Positions 8,498 through 16,497 of a stretch of DNA of 64,000 bases are shown here, in pieces. Every line of letters starts with the position of its first letter. The first letter of the stretch is position 1. Origin of the DNA: Clostridium amylolyticum (GTDB lineage: Bacteria; Bacillota; Clostridia; Clostridiales; Clostridiaceae); assembly GCF_900142075.1 (NCBI RefSeq), contig NZ_FQZO01000001.1:248001-312000 (forward strand), in the 5' to 3' direction. The notes beneath the pieces were generated by a model that did no database searches, was not told the origin of the DNA, and saw only the letters and a list, made by a program, of their open reading frames with translations. Position numbers and translations under genes: made by a program.

Positions 8498-9370
8498 ATG
8501 CGTACAGAACAAGAAATGCTTGATTTAATATTGAATGTGGCAAAAAATGATGAAAGAATCCGTGCAGTTTTTATGAATGGTTCAAGGACAAATCCAAATG
8601 CTGTAAAGGATATTTTTCAGGATTATGATATTGCATATGTTGTTGAAGAAACAAAGTCATTTCGTGAACAAAAAGATTGGATTAACCAGTTTGGTGAGCG
8701 ATTATATATGCAATATCCTGAAGAAAATTCTTATTATAAAAATGATATTGATAATTGTTATGGATGGCTAATTCAATTTACTGACGGAAATCGTCTTGAC
8801 TTACATGTATGCACATTATCATACGTACTAAAAGAAATTGAAGAGGACAGACTTTGTAAAATATTACTTGATAAGGATAAATGTTTACCTAATATGCCAG
8901 AAGCAACAGATGAAGATTATTGGGTGAAGAAACCAACAGAGAAAAATTTTCTTGATACATGCAATGAATTTTGGTGGTGTCTTAATAATGTTGCAAAGGG
9001 ATTGTGGAGGGAAGAAATACCCTATGTAATGGATATGATAAATTATGTTGTCCGCCCACAGTTAATTCGTTTAATGGAGTGGAAAATAGGTTCGGATACA
9101 AATTTTTCTGTTAGTGTTGGAAAATCAGGAAAGTATATGTATAGGTGGTTGGAAAACCAAACATGGAATGCATTCTTGAAAACATATCCTTCTGGACAAG
9201 TAGAAAGTATTTGGGAATCAGTTTTCATTATGTGTGATTTATTTAATGATATTGCTAAAGAAGTATCCTGGAATATGGAGATTAAATACAACGAAATTGA
9301 AGCAAATAACAGTTTGAAGTTTTTGAAGCATGTGTATGCATTGCCTAAAAACGCAAAAGAAATATATTAA
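8498..9370 (+). CDS. ANT(6)-like aminoglycoside 6-nucleotidyltransferase
   Basis: 290 residues from the ATG at 8498 with GAGGAGGG in front; the upstream GTG at 8462 lacks a site. The start MRTEQEMLDLIL, the nucleotidyltransferase motif MNGSRTNP with DYDIAYVV, and later CNEFWWCLNNVAKGL and SVGKSGKYM follow the AadE/AadK family that adenylates streptomycin. It may be an intrinsic clostridial homologue rather than an acquired gene, and activity against streptomycin is inferred only from family membership. Confidence 0.8.
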   Translation: MRTEQEMLDLILNVAKNDERIRAVFMNGSRTNPNAVKDIFQDYDIAYVVEETKSFREQKDWINQFGERLYMQYPEENSYYKNDIDNCYGWLIQFTDGNRLDLHVCTLSYVLKEIEEDRLCKILLDKDKCLPNMPEATDEDYWVKKPTEKNFLDTCNEFWWCLNNVAKGLWREEIPYVMDMINYVVRPQLIRLMEWKIGSDTNFSVSVGKSGKYMYRWLENQTWNAFLKTYPSGQVESIWESVFIMCDLFNDIAKEVSWNMEIKYNEIEANNSLKFLKHVYALPKNAKEIY

Positions 9371-9447
9371 TTAGGAACAAAGGAAAGGGAAGCGCAAAAT
9401 AGCATTATAATTAACTTAATAAAGGAGATATTCCTCTCATTACAAAC

Positions 9448-9499
9448 CTTACAACAACTGTAAGTGTTAATTGACAAGCTTTCATTGTATAGTATTAAT
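9448..9499 (+). promoter_or_regulatory. Promoter and inverted-repeat operator of the Bce-type module
   Basis: CTTACA (9448-9453) and TGTAAG (9459-9464) form a perfect inverted repeat with a 5-bp spacer. It ends 6 bp before a TTGACA -35 box (9471-9476); a -10-like TATTAA follows at 9493-9498 (16-bp spacer). BceR-type regulators bind inverted repeats just upstream of the -35, so this fits autoregulation by the response regulator at 12372. Confidence 0.6.
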
Positions 9500-9524
9500 A
9501 TCGAAATGTATGGGAGGATATGAT

Positions 9525-10307
9525 ATGAAAATTTCAGATAGATTACTTCAGGTACAGGAAGTATATAAGACATATGGGAAGGGGCAAAGTGAAACCGCTG
9601 CATTAAAGGGCATCACTTTTGATGTTCTTCCAGGAGAGTTTCTTGGAATCATGGGTGCCAGTGGATCGGGAAAGACAACATTGCTTAATTGTATTGCAAC
9701 CATGCTTAAGCCAACATCTGGACAAGTCTTGTTGCAGGGAGAGAATATTTCTTCATTTAGAGGATCCCAGCTAGCAAAATATAGAGGAAGTAAAATTGGA
9801 TACTTATTTCAAGAGTTTGAGCTGTTAGATAATTTAACTGGGAGAGAAAATATCATTTTGCCCTTATCCATACATGGAGTGAATCCTCAAAAGGAAGAAG
9901 CACTACTTGAAAAATTAGCTAAGCAATTTGATATTCAGGAGGTATTAAATAAATTTCCTTCTCAAATGTCAGGAGGTCAGAAGCAGAGAGTGGCAGCGGC
10001 AAGATCATTAATTTCCAATCCCAGCATTGTATTAGCGGATGAGCCAACGGGTGCTTTGGATTCGAAAAATGCAAAAATCCTTATGGAAAAACTAGCTTCC
10101 ACAAATGAGACTGAGGAGACCACTATTTTGATGGTTACTCACGATGCCAATGCAGCAAGCTTTTGCTCAAGAATATTATTTATCCAAGATGGTGTAATAT
10201 TTCATGAGCTTAGAAAGAAAGTGCCTGGGGAAACTAAGAGTTCTTTTTATGAGCGTATCTTAACCGTTATGGCACAGCTGGGAGGAGGCAGTGCTAATGT
10301 TCTTTGA
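9525..10307 (+). CDS. Bce-type ABC transporter ATP-binding protein
   Basis: 260 residues from the ATG at 9525 (GGGAGGA in front). Walker A is GASGSGKTT, the signature MSGGQKQRVAAARSL, Walker B VLADEPTGALD, and the switch His is in MVTHDA. The protein matches the MacB/BceA subgroup. With the large FtsX-type permease that overlaps its 3' end and the two-component system behind it, it should form a peptide-antibiotic (bacitracin/lantibiotic) sensing and detoxification module at the membrane. Confidence 0.9.
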   Translation: MKISDRLLQVQEVYKTYGKGQSETAALKGITFDVLPGEFLGIMGASGSGKTTLLNCIATMLKPTSGQVLLQGENISSFRGSQLAKYRGSKIGYLFQEFELLDNLTGRENIILPLSIHGVNPQKEEALLEKLAKQFDIQEVLNKFPSQMSGGQKQRVAAARSLISNPSIVLADEPTGALDSKNAKILMEKLASTNETEETTILMVTHDANAASFCSRILFIQDGVIFHELRKKVPGETKSSFYERILTVMAQLGGGSANVL

Positions 10308-12360
10308 TTTCATAAGGCGAAATAGTAGTAAAATTCGAAAAGAAAATGGGGTTTATTTTGCCTCCCTGATTATTTCAATCGTTGCTTTTTATGTGATCCT
10401 TTCCCTGGGTGAACAGGATGTTATGATATATCTAAAGACCGTTGAAAGTGATGCGGTAGCTAAGCTTTTGGTGATGATTCCTGTGCTTTATGCCCTGTCA
10501 CTATTTTTCGTGTTTTTCCTGGTTTATTTTGCTAACAGATACCAATTACAACGTCGAAGTCATGAATTTGGTATTTATTTAATGATGGGGATGAAGCGAA
10601 GCAGGTTGTTTGCAATGATCATGAGTGAAACCTTGTGGAATGGTTTAGTGGCTTTGGTAATTGGAATTCCCATATCATTATTTTTGACAGAAATAATTAG
10701 TCTGTCAACTTCTAAACTTATTGGAATGGGCATAATTGGTCATGAGTTTCGTATATCCTTGGTGGGTCTAGGATTAACGGTATTTGGTTTCATTATGGTG
10801 CAGCTATTAGCTGTGTTTATACTGAGCTTAAATATGTCCAAGAAGGAACCTGTGGATTTATTAAATGAACAGAAAGAAAAAATGCAAAGAATTCTTTCTC
10901 CTGTATGGGGTTGGGTTTGCTTGCTGCTTGGAGCAATTTTGCTAGGTGCAGCTTATGTATTAGGGCTTTTATATTTGCGTACTCTTGATGTTAGGATGTT
11001 TTCATTAATATTGCTTTTAGGCATCAGTGGAACTTTTATGCTATTTCGTGGACTAGGAAGCTTTATTGGAGGATGGATAAGAGGTAAAAGCAGCTCCTCT
11101 ACCGGATTATTTACATTTACAGGAAGACAGCTTCAAGAGAATGTTTTACATCAATACAGTTCCCTTGCTATATCTTCACTATTAATTCTTTTTGCAATGG
11201 TTTGTTTTGCTTATGGTATTTCTACAGCTTTAAGACAAGGTGAAGCATCAGCTAGAAGCGTAGATTTTACTTTTGAAGCCTCGGAAAAAGAAATTGCTTC
11301 TGTACTGACCTCTGATAAAATGAAACCTTATGTGAAGGATTATTATCCCATGAAAATTGACTTTTTAAGGACACCTTATAAGGATATGCCTGAAAATACT
11401 GTGGCACATACATTTTCTTGGGCAGGGTTAGAAGAATCCGTTTCTAGAGAAAAAAATTCACAAGAAAAAGAAAATCTATTAAAGGATTTATCTTCTAATA
11501 AAAGTTCTTACTTAATTTCCCTTAAGAGCTATAATGCAATGCTTAAATCTATGGATAAACCTCCTATTGTATTAGGAGAAAATGAAGTTGCAATGTATTC
11601 TAGTGCTGAGTTTTCATTCTCTCATGGTATATTAAGCAATGCATTGAAAGCTAATCCAACAATTAATATAGATGAAAAACAGTACCAATTAGCTTCAACA
11701 CTATATACAAGCAATATTGTTGCAGATAGATCCATCACTCTCTCCTATGCCTTGATTGTTCCCGATGATATGTACAATGCGTTAACTGTAAAGTCGGAAG
11801 GATCATCCCGTTGGAATATGGTTCTAGATTCTGATTTTGTCCGGGATAAAGGTTTGATGCAAGCTATGTATCAAGTAGATGAGTTACTTAACACCTCTGG
11901 CTTAAAATATGAAAGCTATCTTGCCAGTATGGGTAGGCAGTTGTTTTATATAGTGGCGGGAAGCTATACCACACTTTATTTAGGGGTGATGTTCCTTATC
12001 ATAGCCAATACGGTGCTAGGATTGAAGTTTCTTATGCAGCAAAGGAGCACAAGACATAGATATTCCACATTATTTATGTTAGGAGCAAGTGTTAAATCCC
12101 TGTGTAAATCAGCAAGGATGCAAATATGGTGGTATTTTGGATTGGTAATTGCTGTAGCCTTGATTAGTTCGATTTTTGGAACTATGTCAATGTTAGGAAG
12201 CTTCCTGATTATTCCAAAGTCATTAAACAGAAACGTTACCACTACTATTTTGCTGGTAGGAATTGCGATTGCTAGTTTTATAGTTTTTGAACTTTGCTAT
12301 ATAAGGATGATCCAGAGGAAGAGTGATGAAGAAATCAAGAAATTAAAAGAGGCTCTCTAG
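10297..12360 (+). CDS. Bce-type ABC transporter permease (FtsX superfamily)
   Basis: 687 residues from the ATG at 10297 with GGAGGAGG 8 bp upstream; it overlaps the ATPase gene by 11 bp. Six hydrophobic segments lie in the first ~295 residues, then one extracellular domain of about 220 residues, then a further four-helix-type C-terminal block. That is the 10-TM layout of BceB/VraG permeases, whose large extracellular loop between TM7 and TM8 recognises the peptide-lipid complex. It works with the ATPase at 9525 and signals to the kinase at 13046. Confidence 0.88.
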   Translation: MFFDFIRRNSSKIRKENGVYFASLIISIVAFYVILSLGEQDVMIYLKTVESDAVAKLLVMIPVLYALSLFFVFFLVYFANRYQLQRRSHEFGIYLMMGMKRSRLFAMIMSETLWNGLVALVIGIPISLFLTEIISLSTSKLIGMGIIGHEFRISLVGLGLTVFGFIMVQLLAVFILSLNMSKKEPVDLLNEQKEKMQRILSPVWGWVCLLLGAILLGAAYVLGLLYLRTLDVRMFSLILLLGISGTFMLFRGLGSFIGGWIRGKSSSSTGLFTFTGRQLQENVLHQYSSLAISSLLILFAMVCFAYGISTALRQGEASARSVDFTFEASEKEIASVLTSDKMKPYVKDYYPMKIDFLRTPYKDMPENTVAHTFSWAGLEESVSREKNSQEKENLLKDLSSNKSSYLISLKSYNAMLKSMDKPPIVLGENEVAMYSSAEFSFSHGILSNALKANPTINIDEKQYQLASTLYTSNIVADRSITLSYALIVPDDMYNALTVKSEGSSRWNMVLDSDFVRDKGLMQAMYQVDELLNTSGLKYESYLASMGRQLFYIVAGSYTTLYLGVMFLIIANTVLGLKFLMQQRSTRHRYSTLFMLGASVKSLCKSARMQIWWYFGLVIAVALISSIFGTMSMLGSFLIIPKSLNRNVTTTILLVGIAIASFIVFELCYIRMIQRKSDEEIKKLKEAL

Positions 12361-12371
12361 GAGGTGACAGA

Positions 12372-13049
12372 GTGGAAAAGATAGTCATTGTTGAGGACGA
12401 CATCTTTCTACGTGCGGAGCTACAAGATATATTAGAGAAAAAGGGATATGCTGTACAGTGTATCTCTTCTTTCAATACAGCTTTGGAGGATATAGCTTCG
12501 GCTTCTCCTTCTCTAATTGTATTAGATTTGAATTTACCCAAGCTTTCTGGATTCGATATTTGCCGGGAGCTTAAGGCTAGAGGGATAGGGCCTATTTTGG
12601 TGTTAACTTCACGTAATCAACTTCGTGATGAGTTACACGCATTAGATTTAGGTGCAGATGATTACTTAACGAAACCCTGTCATCCTGAACGTCTTATTGC
12701 TAGAATTCAAAAGCTACTTCATCTCTACGCACATATGCGTGTTCTGTTAGATTCTGGTGATTTTCAGCTGGATGAGAATGCAAATATATTATATTTTGGT
12801 GAGAAGTCTATTTCACTATCGGAGAATGAAGGAATTATTATGAAAGCCTTGGTAAAAGCTTTTCCTTCAGTAGTAAAAAAAGATGAGCTTTTTAACCTGT
12901 TGTGGGGAAGCAGTGACTATGTTGATGAGAACATATTACAAGTAAACATGACTAGGCTTCGCAAGACCCTTGAGCAGGTTGGATTACCTAATCGAATCAA
13001 GACTATCAGAGGAATTGGTTATCAACTAAAAGGAGGGGACGGGGAGTGA
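12372..13049 (+). CDS. OmpR-family response regulator (BceR type)
   Basis: 225 residues with a GTG start preceded by AGGAGG. The receiver domain has VEDD (7-10), phospho-acceptor Asp52 in LDLNLP, and TSR and K (LTKP) at the usual places. The C-terminal winged helix (NILQVNMTRLRKTLE, IRGIGYQL) is of OmpR type. The stop overlaps the kinase start (GTGA). It probably activates the promoter at 9471. Confidence 0.9.
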   Translation: MEKIVIVEDDIFLRAELQDILEKKGYAVQCISSFNTALEDIASASPSLIVLDLNLPKLSGFDICRELKARGIGPILVLTSRNQLRDELHALDLGADDYLTKPCHPERLIARIQKLLHLYAHMRVLLDSGDFQLDENANILYFGEKSISLSENEGIIMKALVKAFPSVVKKDELFNLLWGSSDYVDENILQVNMTRLRKTLEQVGLPNRIKTIRGIGYQLKGGDGE

Positions 13050-14086
13050 AGTCAAGAGATTGGTTGAATATTCTAAAGGAATCACGTCCTTGGATAGTAC
13101 TTATTTGTATAAGTGATGCTTTTTTTCTTTTTATGGCTTGGCTGGCATATCCAGAAACCTTTGGAATTCTAGTTGGTATCATGATTATTTTTTCTGTATT
13201 TACTATTGTCTTTGGGATGTGGCTAGATTGGAAAAGGAAGATAAAACAACGGGAAACCTTCTATGACTTTCTTAAAGAACCCTCGCTGGAGCATGAAGGC
13301 CGGTTTATAGAAGCCATTGGTGAGTCTCATAAGGAAGAATTGAAATATCTGGCTAATAAGCTTAGGATTCAGGAGGATCAATTAGATGATGCTAAGTTGA
13401 AATCCACAGATTATGCAGAGTTTATTGAAAGCTGGGTTCATGAGATAAAGAGACCTATTTCTTTATCAACGTTGGTGTTGGCAAATCGTAAAGAAGAAAT
13501 GTCACAACTGGTGTATCAAAGACTTGAGCATGCAACAGCTAATATAAGGGATAATGTTGAACGGATACTATTTTATGCAAGATTACAGGCATCCCATGTG
13601 GATTACCGATTAGAGAGAATCCCCTTGAATCTTTGCTGTGAAGATGTGCTGCTGGAACTCCAAGGACTATTAGCGGAAAAAGAAGTTACAGTTATTTCTC
13701 ACATGGAAGATGTACCAATTGTATCGGATAAAAAGACACTTCAGTTTATTTTTACGCAAATATTTATTAATGCAGTGAAATACTCCAAGGAAGAGATTAA
13801 AAGCTTTATCTGGTTAAAAACTGGTTTTCATAGTGTGAAGAATCGCTATTATTTAAGGATTTCTGATAATGGTATTGGGGTGTTGGAGTCTGATCTTCCA
13901 TTCATTTTTGACAAAGGTTTTACAGGAGATAATCCTAATGGAAGCCACTCTACTGGAATAGGACTGTATCTTGTAAAGAAATTATGTGATGAATTACAGA
14001 TTGAAATTGAAGTTGAATCTGAGTATGAAAAGGGATTTGCAATTCAACTGCTATTTCCCATAATTGAGAATGCACTTAAACAGTAA
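13046..14086 (+). CDS. Intramembrane-sensing histidine kinase (BceS type)
   Basis: 346 residues with a GTG start overlapping the regulator stop. Two transmembrane helices (about 16-34 and 38-58) are joined by only a few residues, so there is no extracellular sensor; the permease acts as sensor in such systems. The phospho-acceptor is His132 in SWVHEIKRP. N, G1 and G2 boxes are seen as FINAVKYS, ISDNGIGV and STGIGLYLVKKL. Confidence 0.9.
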   Translation: MKSRDWLNILKESRPWIVLICISDAFFLFMAWLAYPETFGILVGIMIIFSVFTIVFGMWLDWKRKIKQRETFYDFLKEPSLEHEGRFIEAIGESHKEELKYLANKLRIQEDQLDDAKLKSTDYAEFIESWVHEIKRPISLSTLVLANRKEEMSQLVYQRLEHATANIRDNVERILFYARLQASHVDYRLERIPLNLCCEDVLLELQGLLAEKEVTVISHMEDVPIVSDKKTLQFIFTQIFINAVKYSKEEIKSFIWLKTGFHSVKNRYYLRISDNGIGVLESDLPFIFDKGFTGDNPNGSHSTGIGLYLVKKLCDELQIEIEVESEYEKGFAIQLLFPIIENALKQ

Positions 14087-14190
14087 TAACAAAAACTAGA
14101 AGTAAACTTCCAATTTTCAGATGGATCTGGTACTTTACAGAGAGTAGAAGTGTTAAGACTTTAAAAAAGTAGCTTGATTTCATCATGACA

Positions 14191-14235
14191 TGAAGAGAGC
14201 GCATTCCCATGGCAAGGGAACGCACTCTTTCTGTA
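14191..14235. terminator. Imperfect hairpin between convergent genes
   Basis: GAGAGCGCATTCCC pairs imperfectly with GGGAACGCACTCTT around CATGGCAA, followed by TTTCTG. It lies between the kinase gene and the convergent YitT gene and probably ends the Bce transcript. Confidence 0.55.
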
Positions 14236-14272
14236 TTCTTCATATGCAAATTTTTTTATTATATTTGTATGT

Positions 14273-14902
14273 CTACTTAACGGGACACTTAACTTCTTTT
14301 GGAGTTGTTAAATACTTAATGGTTTGAATGATCATCATTAAAGATATAAAGCTAAAGACAGCAATCATTATATTTTTTGAAATAATGCCAGAAGCTATTA
14401 CTACAAATCCATCTAGGCATAATAGTATTACAGGAACTTTAAAAATTTTAATAAAGTGTTTTATAAGTAAGGCTATTAAATCTGTTCCACCCGTTGCACA
14501 ATCATGGTTTAAGGCTATTCCAATTGCAGTACCTACAAGCAATCCACCAACAATAGCAGCAACTATTAATTCTAAAATATTATTAATATTACCTAATCCT
14601 TTTGTAATATGCAGGGTTGGAACTATATGCATACAAATAGGAGTGGCTAAAGTTATGTATAATGTTTTAATACCAAAACTCTTTCCAAGAAAAATTACTG
14701 CAAGTATTAATAGTGGAACAGAAATACTTAAGGTCATATATTCTATAGGAATTCCAGTAATTGTAGAGAATATAATGGATAGTCCTGTTATTCCACCGGG
14801 GGCTAAACCTGTTGATTTAAAAATTAGGTTTACAGCCATAGCAGTTAAAAAAGCTGAAAGAGTGATCCATAAATAATCTTTTATTAGTGCTTTATTTTTC
14901 AT
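14273..14902 (-). CDS. YitT-family membrane protein
   Basis: 209 residues with five to six hydrophobic segments. The family features are AMAVNLIFKSTGLAPGGITG near the N-terminus and GIALNHDCATGGTDLIALLI in the middle. It stops after the last helix and lacks the C-terminal DUF2179 domain found in many YitT proteins. The ATG at 14902 with GGGAGG is preferred over the upstream ATG at 14929. Function is unknown. It is last in a two-gene minus-strand unit behind the epimerase, with a terminator between them. Confidence 0.75.
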   Translation of the reverse strand: MKNKALIKDYLWITLSAFLTAMAVNLIFKSTGLAPGGITGLSIIFSTITGIPIEYMTLSISVPLLILAVIFLGKSFGIKTLYITLATPICMHIVPTLHITKGLGNINNILELIVAAIVGGLLVGTAIGIALNHDCATGGTDLIALLIKHFIKIFKVPVILLCLDGFVVIASGIISKNIMIAVFSFISLMMIIQTIKYLTTPKEVKCPVK

Positions 14903-14915
14903 TTGTCCTCCCATT

Positions 14916-14938
14916 AAAAAAACTCTCAAGAGAGAGTT
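14916..14938 (-). terminator. Terminator/attenuator between the epimerase and YitT genes
   Basis: Read on the minus strand, AACTCTC pairs perfectly with GAGAGTT around TCTT and runs straight into seven T. It starts a few bases after the epimerase stop and ends about 14 bp before the YitT start, so it should reduce YitT transcription relative to the epimerase. Confidence 0.75.
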
Positions 14939-14941
14939 CTT

Positions 14942-15658
14942 TTATTCTAATCCAAATTTTTCTGCTGCCTTATCTATAGCTTCTCTACATTTTTTGTAAC
15001 CACTAACAACTCCATCTGGATCTTTGAATATAGCAGAAGATAAAACTATAACATCAGGATTACATTCTATTAATTTCTCCATATTGTCAGCTCTAAGGCC
15101 ACCATCTATAGCTAATTCACAATTTGGATTCTTTTCATCTATCATTTTCCTTGCTCTCTTAACTAAGTCTATAGCACTCTTTCTCCATCCCCAGTTATCT
15201 TTTCCATCTGTTTCATCTACTCCGTGAGTAACTATATGAAGACGATCAATATCATAAATTGATTCTTCAACAAAACATAATGGTGTATAACATCCAAGAG
15301 TTAAACCAACTTTTATTTTTCTTTCACGACACCAGTTAATTATATAAGCAAGCTGTGCTCCTATAAAGTGTTCAGCAGGTATAATAAGCATGTTTGCACC
15401 TGCATCATATATTTGTTCAATGAACATCTTGTCCATACTTACTGTATATATGTGACATTCTATTGGACATTCAGTTTCAGGACGAATACCTGCAATAATT
15501 TGATGGCCACCCATTAATTTCATATTTTGAAGATCATGCATATCTGCTGCATCTGAATGAATATAATCAACGCCGGCATTACTAACTTCTTTAACTACAT
15601 CAGCTATTCTTCCATAATTCACATGAGCTAATCCAGCTGCAATTTTAATATGTTTCAT
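14942..15658 (-). CDS. Ribulose-phosphate 3-epimerase-family protein (possible allulose/hexulose-6-phosphate epimerase)
   Basis: 238 residues, a single TIM barrel by length. The end of the barrel has the phosphate site AIDGGLRADNMEKLIECNPDV and VLSSAIF. The usual first metal site DVMDG is replaced by HSDAADMHDL and the usual CHLMV region by ECHIYTVSMDK, so it is a diverged subfamily. A GGAGG site is in front. It is divergent from a PTS EIIA gene, so a PTS-made ketose phosphate, such as a hexulose-6-phosphate, is the likely substrate. True pentose-phosphate epimerase activity remains possible. Confidence 0.65.
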   Translation of the reverse strand: MKHIKIAAGLAHVNYGRIADVVKEVSNAGVDYIHSDAADMHDLQNMKLMGGHQIIAGIRPETECPIECHIYTVSMDKMFIEQIYDAGANMLIIPAEHFIGAQLAYIINWCRERKIKVGLTLGCYTPLCFVEESIYDIDRLHIVTHGVDETDGKDNWGWRKSAIDLVKRARKMIDEKNPNCELAIDGGLRADNMEKLIECNPDVIVLSSAIFKDPDGVVSGYKKCREAIDKAAEKFGLE

Positions 15659-15730
15659 TATATTTACCTCCTCGAAATCCTTGTTTTTTACATCTTAATT
15701 TTAAAATAATGAAAAAATATAATCAATAGC

Positions 15731-15781
15731 TAGGGTAACTGATAAATATCCATATTAATAGGGTAATTTATAAACATTGAT
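15731..15781. promoter_or_regulatory. Two imperfect direct repeats in the epimerase/EIIA divergent region
   Basis: Two copies of a ~23-bp unit beginning TAGGGTAA (15731-15753 and 15759-15781) lie 28 bp apart; by eye about 18 of 23 positions match. They sit between the divergent epimerase and EIIA genes and could be binding sites of the PRD regulator encoded at 16493. Confidence 0.45.
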
Positions 15782-15925
15782 TAATAGTTTAATTTTTACC
15801 ACAAATAAAAGGAGGGGTGTTGAAATATATGGTTATTGTAATAATAAATCCTTTACAGTATGATAAATAAATAATAATAGATTATATAAAGCATAGAAAT
15901 AAGACTAGTAAGGAGATGTAAACTA

Positions 15926-16411
15926 ATGTTTAATTTTCTAAAACAGAAAAAGGAAGGAAAGGCCTTAGTTGCTTGTGCAGATGGGGTTTTAATTGAATTA
16001 GAAAAGGTTAATGATCCTGTTTTTTCTGAAAAGATAATGGGGGATGGCTTTGCTATTAAAACAAAAGGAAGTGTATTCTATAGTCCTGCTGATGGAGTGA
16101 TTTCAATGCTTTTTCCTAGTAATCATGCTTATGCATTAACTTTAGAGGATGGGATGGAGCTCTTAGTTCATATTGGAATTAATACAGTAGAAGAAGAAGG
16201 TAAAGGCTTTAAATGTAATTTAAGTGCAGGAGATAAGGTAAAATCAGGTGATGAAATATTATCTATAGATCGTCCTTACTTAGAAGGAAAAGGATATGAT
16301 TTAACAACCATGATTATTTTTACTAATAAAGAAGCTTATGAAGATTTTTCCTGTGAATTTGGTAGAGAAGTTAAGGGAGGAAAAGATATTAGTGCTTATT
16401 ATAAAGCTTAG
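15926..16411 (+). CDS. PTS glucose-type EIIA component
   Basis: 161 residues, a free-standing EIIA of the Crr type. The phosphorylated His is His82 in LLVHIGINTVE, with the second conserved His67 in SNHAYAL. Start MFNFLKQKK and the FSEKIMGDGFAI and FYSPADGVIS motifs are typical. AAGGAG lies before the ATG. It passes phosphate from HPr to an EIIB, most likely that of the EIICB at 19645, which has no EIIA domain of its own. Confidence 0.9.
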   Translation: MFNFLKQKKEGKALVACADGVLIELEKVNDPVFSEKIMGDGFAIKTKGSVFYSPADGVISMLFPSNHAYALTLEDGMELLVHIGINTVEEEGKGFKCNLSAGDKVKSGDEILSIDRPYLEGKGYDLTTMIIFTNKEAYEDFSCEFGREVKGGKDISAYYKA

Positions 16412-16447
16412 AAAGACCAATAATTTTTGTTTCATTCCTATAAGCTC

Positions 16448-16497
16448 ATTGGATATATGTAAGTTATGGTAAATAACTTACATATATCCAATTCATT
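16448..16497. terminator. Strong bidirectional terminator
   Basis: A perfect 20-bp stem (16448-16467 with 16473-16492) around GGTAA, followed on the plus strand by TCATTTTTT. It separates the EIIA gene from the convergent regulator gene. Confidence 0.9.

Noticed and set aside
14328..14876. 182-codon plus-strand frame
   Set aside because: Exactly opposite the YitT gene, whose motifs and ribosome binding site are clear; no independent evidence for coding.
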